Below are positions 6,577 to 7,960 of a stretch of DNA of 7,960 nucleotides, piece by piece. Source of the DNA: Firmicutes bacterium UBA3738 (GTDB taxonomy: Bacteria > Bacillota > Clostridia > Peptostreptococcales > Anaerovoracaceae); assembly GCA_002372505.1 (NCBI GenBank), contig DFGY01000060.1:1-7960 (forward strand), read 5' to 3'. Within the stretch, counting starts at the first letter, position 1; the number at the start of each line of letters is the position of its first letter. The position numbers were made by a program, and so were the translations under genes. The notes beneath the pieces were generated by a model. That model was not told where the DNA came from. It ran no database searches and saw only the letters and a list, made by a program, of their open reading frames with translations.

Positions 6577-6609
6577 AGACCCGATTGGCCTTTGCCAGTC
6601 GGGTCTTTT
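6577..6609 (+). terminator. Intrinsic terminator after rplS
   Basis: AGACCCGATTGG (6577-6588) pairs with CCAGTCGGGTCT (6595-6606) through 12 pairs, one of them G-U, around a CCTTTG loop. A short T-run (6606-6609) follows. It makes rplS a single-gene transcript. Confidence 0.85.
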
Positions 6610-6611
6610 AT

Positions 6612-6661
6612 GGTGCTTATATTCCGGCAGCTTGCTTTTTGGGGGAACATTGATAAGCACC
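6612..6661. repeat. Inverted repeat before the accessory recombinase
   Basis: GGTGCTTAT (6612-6620) and ATAAGCACC (6653-6661) are perfect 9-bp arms around 32 nt. Inside, TTCC (6622-6625) can pair with GGAA (6644-6647). TTTTCTT follows on the + strand, so it might add to the rplS terminator. It ends 5 bp before a TTGACA box and could instead be an operator or recombinase site. Confidence 0.45.
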
Positions 6662-6666
6662 TTTTC

Positions 6667-6698
6667 TTGACAAAACCTAAAAGCAGTAAGAGAATATT
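6667..6698 (+). promoter_or_regulatory. Possible promoter of the accessory recombinase
   Basis: TTGACA (6667-6672) is a perfect -35. The best -10 is weak: AATATT (6693-6698) at 20 bp or AGAATA (6691-6696) at 18 bp. A low-output or activator-dependent promoter would fit, but the call rests mainly on the -35. Confidence 0.35.
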
Positions 6699-6738
6699 AC
6701 TGGGGAAATAGTTAAATCAAATGTTAAGGAGAGGAAAA

Positions 6739-7656
6739 ATGAAAAAAGAAAACAAGAGCTGCGAAATGGTAGCAGTGCTTTTAGCACTCAAACAGGAACT
6801 AAAAGAAGGCGAAAAGTCGGATGCAACTATGGAGAAGTACATGCGTGACGCCGAAAGGTTCCTGGTTTTTTGTTGTCACAAAAGTATCACGGCTATAGTA
6901 AAAGAAGACGCAATTGCATATAAAGAATACCTGCGAGAAAGCGGTTATTCCCCATCTGGGATAAACAGCATGCTTGCCGGAGTAAGGGCACTCCTTAAGA
7001 GCATAGGCAAAGGAGATATCAAAGTTAAGAACTACAAAGTTCAGCAGCAGACCTTCGCTGACGAAAGCAGAATGCTCACAAAGAATGAATACATGCGGAT
7101 GATAAACTATTGCAGGGGAGATGGCGAGGCTATATGGAATAGTAAATCGAAGAAGAAAAGCGGGCAGAAAAGCAATGCAGAGAAGAAAGCAGCGCTAATC
7201 ATGGAGACCATATGCAGCACCGGCATCAGGGTATCCGAGCTAAAATTCTTTACAGTTGAGGAAGTGCGACGTGGAGAAGTAAACGTTTACTTAAAAGGCA
7301 AAGAGAGAAAAGTCCTTATGAGCAGAAAGTTGAGTAAACGTTTACTCGCTTACGCTAAGGAAGAAGGTATAACGGAAGGAAGCATATTCTTAAACGGCAA
7401 AGGAGAGTCCCTACACAGAAGTCAAATATGGCAAATGATGAAAAGCCTGTGCGAGCGAGCCGGGGTTGATAAAAAGAAGGTCTTTCCACATAACCTTAGA
7501 AAACTATTCGCCAGAGCCTTCTACAATATGAAGAAAGACATAGCCAAGCTGGCCGACGTCCTTGGACACAGCAGCATCAACACAACAAGGCGGTACATAA
7601 AGACAATTCCGGATGAACACATAAGGCAAATAGAAAGACTTGGATTGGTGGTGTAA
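6739..7656 (+). CDS. Accessory tyrosine recombinase / integrase
   Basis: A 305-residue site-specific recombinase that cuts and rejoins DNA through a 3'-phosphotyrosine. A SAM-like core-binding domain spans about 10-92 and the catalytic domain about 110-295. The catalytic set is complete: R164 (STGIRVSE), K188 (KGKERK), H251 and R254 (PHNLRKLFAR), H277 (LGHSS) and Y286 (RRYI). Residues 134-150 are a Lys/Ser-rich insertion before the catalytic Arg. An in-frame ATG at 6721 exists, but AAGGAG (6726-6731) lies inside that extension and 7 nt before the ATG at 6739, so 6739 is the better start. It is a stand-alone gene with no excisionase, phage or conjugation gene beside it. It is clearly distinct from the xerD at 2399. 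Its target is unknown; integrase, invertase or a Xer-like role are all possible. Confidence 0.88.
   Translation: MKKENKSCEMVAVLLALKQELKEGEKSDATMEKYMRDAERFLVFCCHKSITAIVKEDAIAYKEYLRESGYSPSGINSMLAGVRALLKSIGKGDIKVKNYKVQQQTFADESRMLTKNEYMRMINYCRGDGEAIWNSKSKKKSGQKSNAEKKAALIMETICSTGIRVSELKFFTVEEVRRGEVNVYLKGKERKVLMSRKLSKRLLAYAKEEGITEGSIFLNGKGESLHRSQIWQMMKSLCERAGVDKKKVFPHNLRKLFARAFYNMKKDIAKLADVLGHSSINTTRRYIKTIPDEHIRQIERLGLVV
7277..7292. repeat. 16-bp perfect palindrome, copy 1 (inside recombinase gene)
   Basis: AAGTAAACGTTTACTT is fully self-complementary. It encodes VNVY in the frame GTA-AAC-GTT-TAC. Its 14-bp core AGTAAACGTTTACT is repeated exactly at 7333-7346. The form, AAACGTTT with a central CG, resembles operators of LacI/GalR-family regulators, including CcpA-type cre sites. 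A binding role is inference. Confidence 0.75.
7332..7347. repeat. 16-bp perfect palindrome, copy 2 (inside recombinase gene)
   Basis: GAGTAAACGTTTACTC is fully self-complementary and shares the 14-bp core of copy 1, with centres exactly 55 bp apart. Here the core is read in another frame (AGT-AAA-CGT-TTA-CTC, SKRLL), so the identity cannot come from a repeated peptide. Confidence 0.75.
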
Positions 7657-7664
7657 AATAAAGA

Positions 7665-7688
7665 CTCACGGAATGTTGGTTCCGTGAG
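7665..7688. terminator. Hairpin just after the recombinase, possible terminator
   Basis: CTCACGGAA (7665-7673) and TTCCGTGAG (7680-7688) form a perfect 9-bp stem with a TGTTGG loop, 8 nt after the stop codon. No T-run follows on the + strand; on the - strand a modest TTTATTTT follows. It may be an mRNA 3' stabiliser, a weak terminator or a recombinase site. Confidence 0.45.
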
Positions 7689-7755
7689 CAAAATACAAAG
7701 ATTTATATGACAATATTGACATATTAGACGATAATAATCAAGCATTTTTTGTGCG

Positions 7756-7775
7756 AACCAGCTCAAACCAGCTCA
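7756..7775. repeat. 10-bp tandem duplication
   Basis: AACCAGCTCA occurs twice, head to tail (7756-7765 and 7766-7775). No coding frame explains it. It is only two units and may be a chance slippage product. Confidence 0.6.
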
Positions 7776-7857
7776 AAGGAACAGGCGAATTTGCAAGACA
7801 ATATATTACTTTAAAGCAATAAACATAGAAAAATCAACATACCGATATTGCAACAGA

Positions 7858-7883
7858 ACCTGCGAGAGTGCAGGTGTTTTTTT
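7858..7883 (+). terminator. Intrinsic terminator in the non-coding 3' region
   Basis: ACCTGC (7858-7863) pairs with GCAGGT (7870-7875) around GAGAGT, followed by seven T residues (7877-7883). It lies about 200 nt past the recombinase stop, so it ends either a long 3' untranslated region or a separate short transcript. Confidence 0.7.
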
Positions 7884-7884
7884 A

Positions 7885-7908
7885 TGTTCGTTTTTTCGAA
7901 CAATGTTC
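7885..7908. promoter_or_regulatory. Inverted-repeat cluster of GTTCG/CGAAC half-sites
   Basis: TGTTCG (7885-7890) and CGAACA (7897-7902) are inverted around six T residues, and GTTC (7905-7908) follows so that GAACAATGTTC (7898-7908) is an odd-centred palindrome. Another GTTCG is at 7947-7951. The half-site is like that of the Firmicute LexA box, but no pair has the canonical 4-nt spacing. This is possibly an operator for a gene beyond the window. Confidence 0.3.
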
Positions 7909-7960
7909 TGCCTTGAAAGCTTTATTCCTACATTTTTGCGTCTAATGTTCGGGTTACACG

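Larger units (their letters stand above)
7657..7960. other. Non-coding stretch to the window end
   Basis: About 300 bases with no credible gene on either strand. It holds the hairpin at 7665-7688, a 10-bp tandem repeat at 7756-7775, a terminator at 7858-7883 and an inverted repeat with GTTCG/CGAAC half-sites from 7885. A TTGACA at 7716-7721 lacks a -10 at the right distance, so I do not call a promoter. The last 8 bases could begin another copy of the REP-like repeat. Confidence 0.6.

Noticed and set aside
6297..6653. Plus-strand frame rich in Gln/Lys/Leu overlapping the rplS tail
   Set aside because: It is the shifted frame of the GCA/GAA-rich low-complexity tail and reads through the rplS terminator.
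6721..6738. Upstream ATG as start of the accessory recombinase
   Set aside because: The Shine-Dalgarno AAGGAG lies inside this extension and is well placed only for the ATG at 6739.
7897..7908. LexA (SOS) box
   Set aside because: CGAAC and GTTC are separated by 3 nt rather than 4, so it does not fit the known CGAACNNNNGTTC form.
1..7960. CRISPR array or tRNA/rRNA genes
   Set aside because: No regularly spaced direct repeats with unique spacers, and no cloverleaf or rRNA-like sequence, were seen; the repeats present are palindromic and dispersed.

Overview
The window looks like chromosomal DNA from a low-to-moderate GC Gram-positive anaerobe, probably class Clostridia. The signs are strong AGGAGG-type ribosome binding sites, sigma-A-like promoters, intrinsic terminators with T-runs, a structured leader before rplS of the kind known from Firmicutes, and a secreted Lys-rich NlpC/P60 wall enzyme of clostridial style. 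This assignment is inference; no rRNA or other direct taxonomic marker is present.

All eight recognisable genes are on the + strand. (1) 26-2337: a 72-bp near-perfect palindrome, a promoter, then proB, proC and a Nudix ADP-ribose pyrophosphatase-like gene in a tight operon (13-nt gap, then a 4-nt ATGA overlap). ProB and ProC catalyse the first and last steps of proline synthesis from glutamate; the middle enzyme, ProA, is not in the window. (2) 2332-4461: a xerD-type chromosome-dimer recombinase with its own promoter, then a TagO/WecA-type undecaprenyl-phosphate sugar-phosphate transferase 17 nt later, closed by a strong terminator. (3) 4513-5500: a secreted NlpC/P60 peptidoglycan hydrolase with its own terminator. 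(4) 5504-5836: a MITE-like intergenic element bounded by perfect 31-bp inverted repeats of the sequence that forms the palindrome at 26-97. (5) 5847-6609: promoter, leader, rplS and terminator. L19 stands alone here and carries an Ala/Glu-rich tail of about 89 residues. (6) 6612-7960: an accessory tyrosine recombinase with a complete catalytic set, followed by about 300 bp of non-coding DNA holding a hairpin, a small tandem repeat, a terminator and a cluster of GTTCG/CGAAC half-sites.

Most of the window is housekeeping: proline synthesis, chromosome resolution and cell-envelope work. The less ordinary signals are the REP-like repeat family (GCGTTTCACGGGGACAGG core) sitting directly upstream of the proB and rplS promoters, two identical 14-bp LacI-operator-like palindromes 55 bp apart inside the accessory recombinase gene in different reading frames, and the long tail on L19. 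I do not see a clear multi-gene novel system; the recombinase with its internal palindromes is the best candidate for something undescribed.
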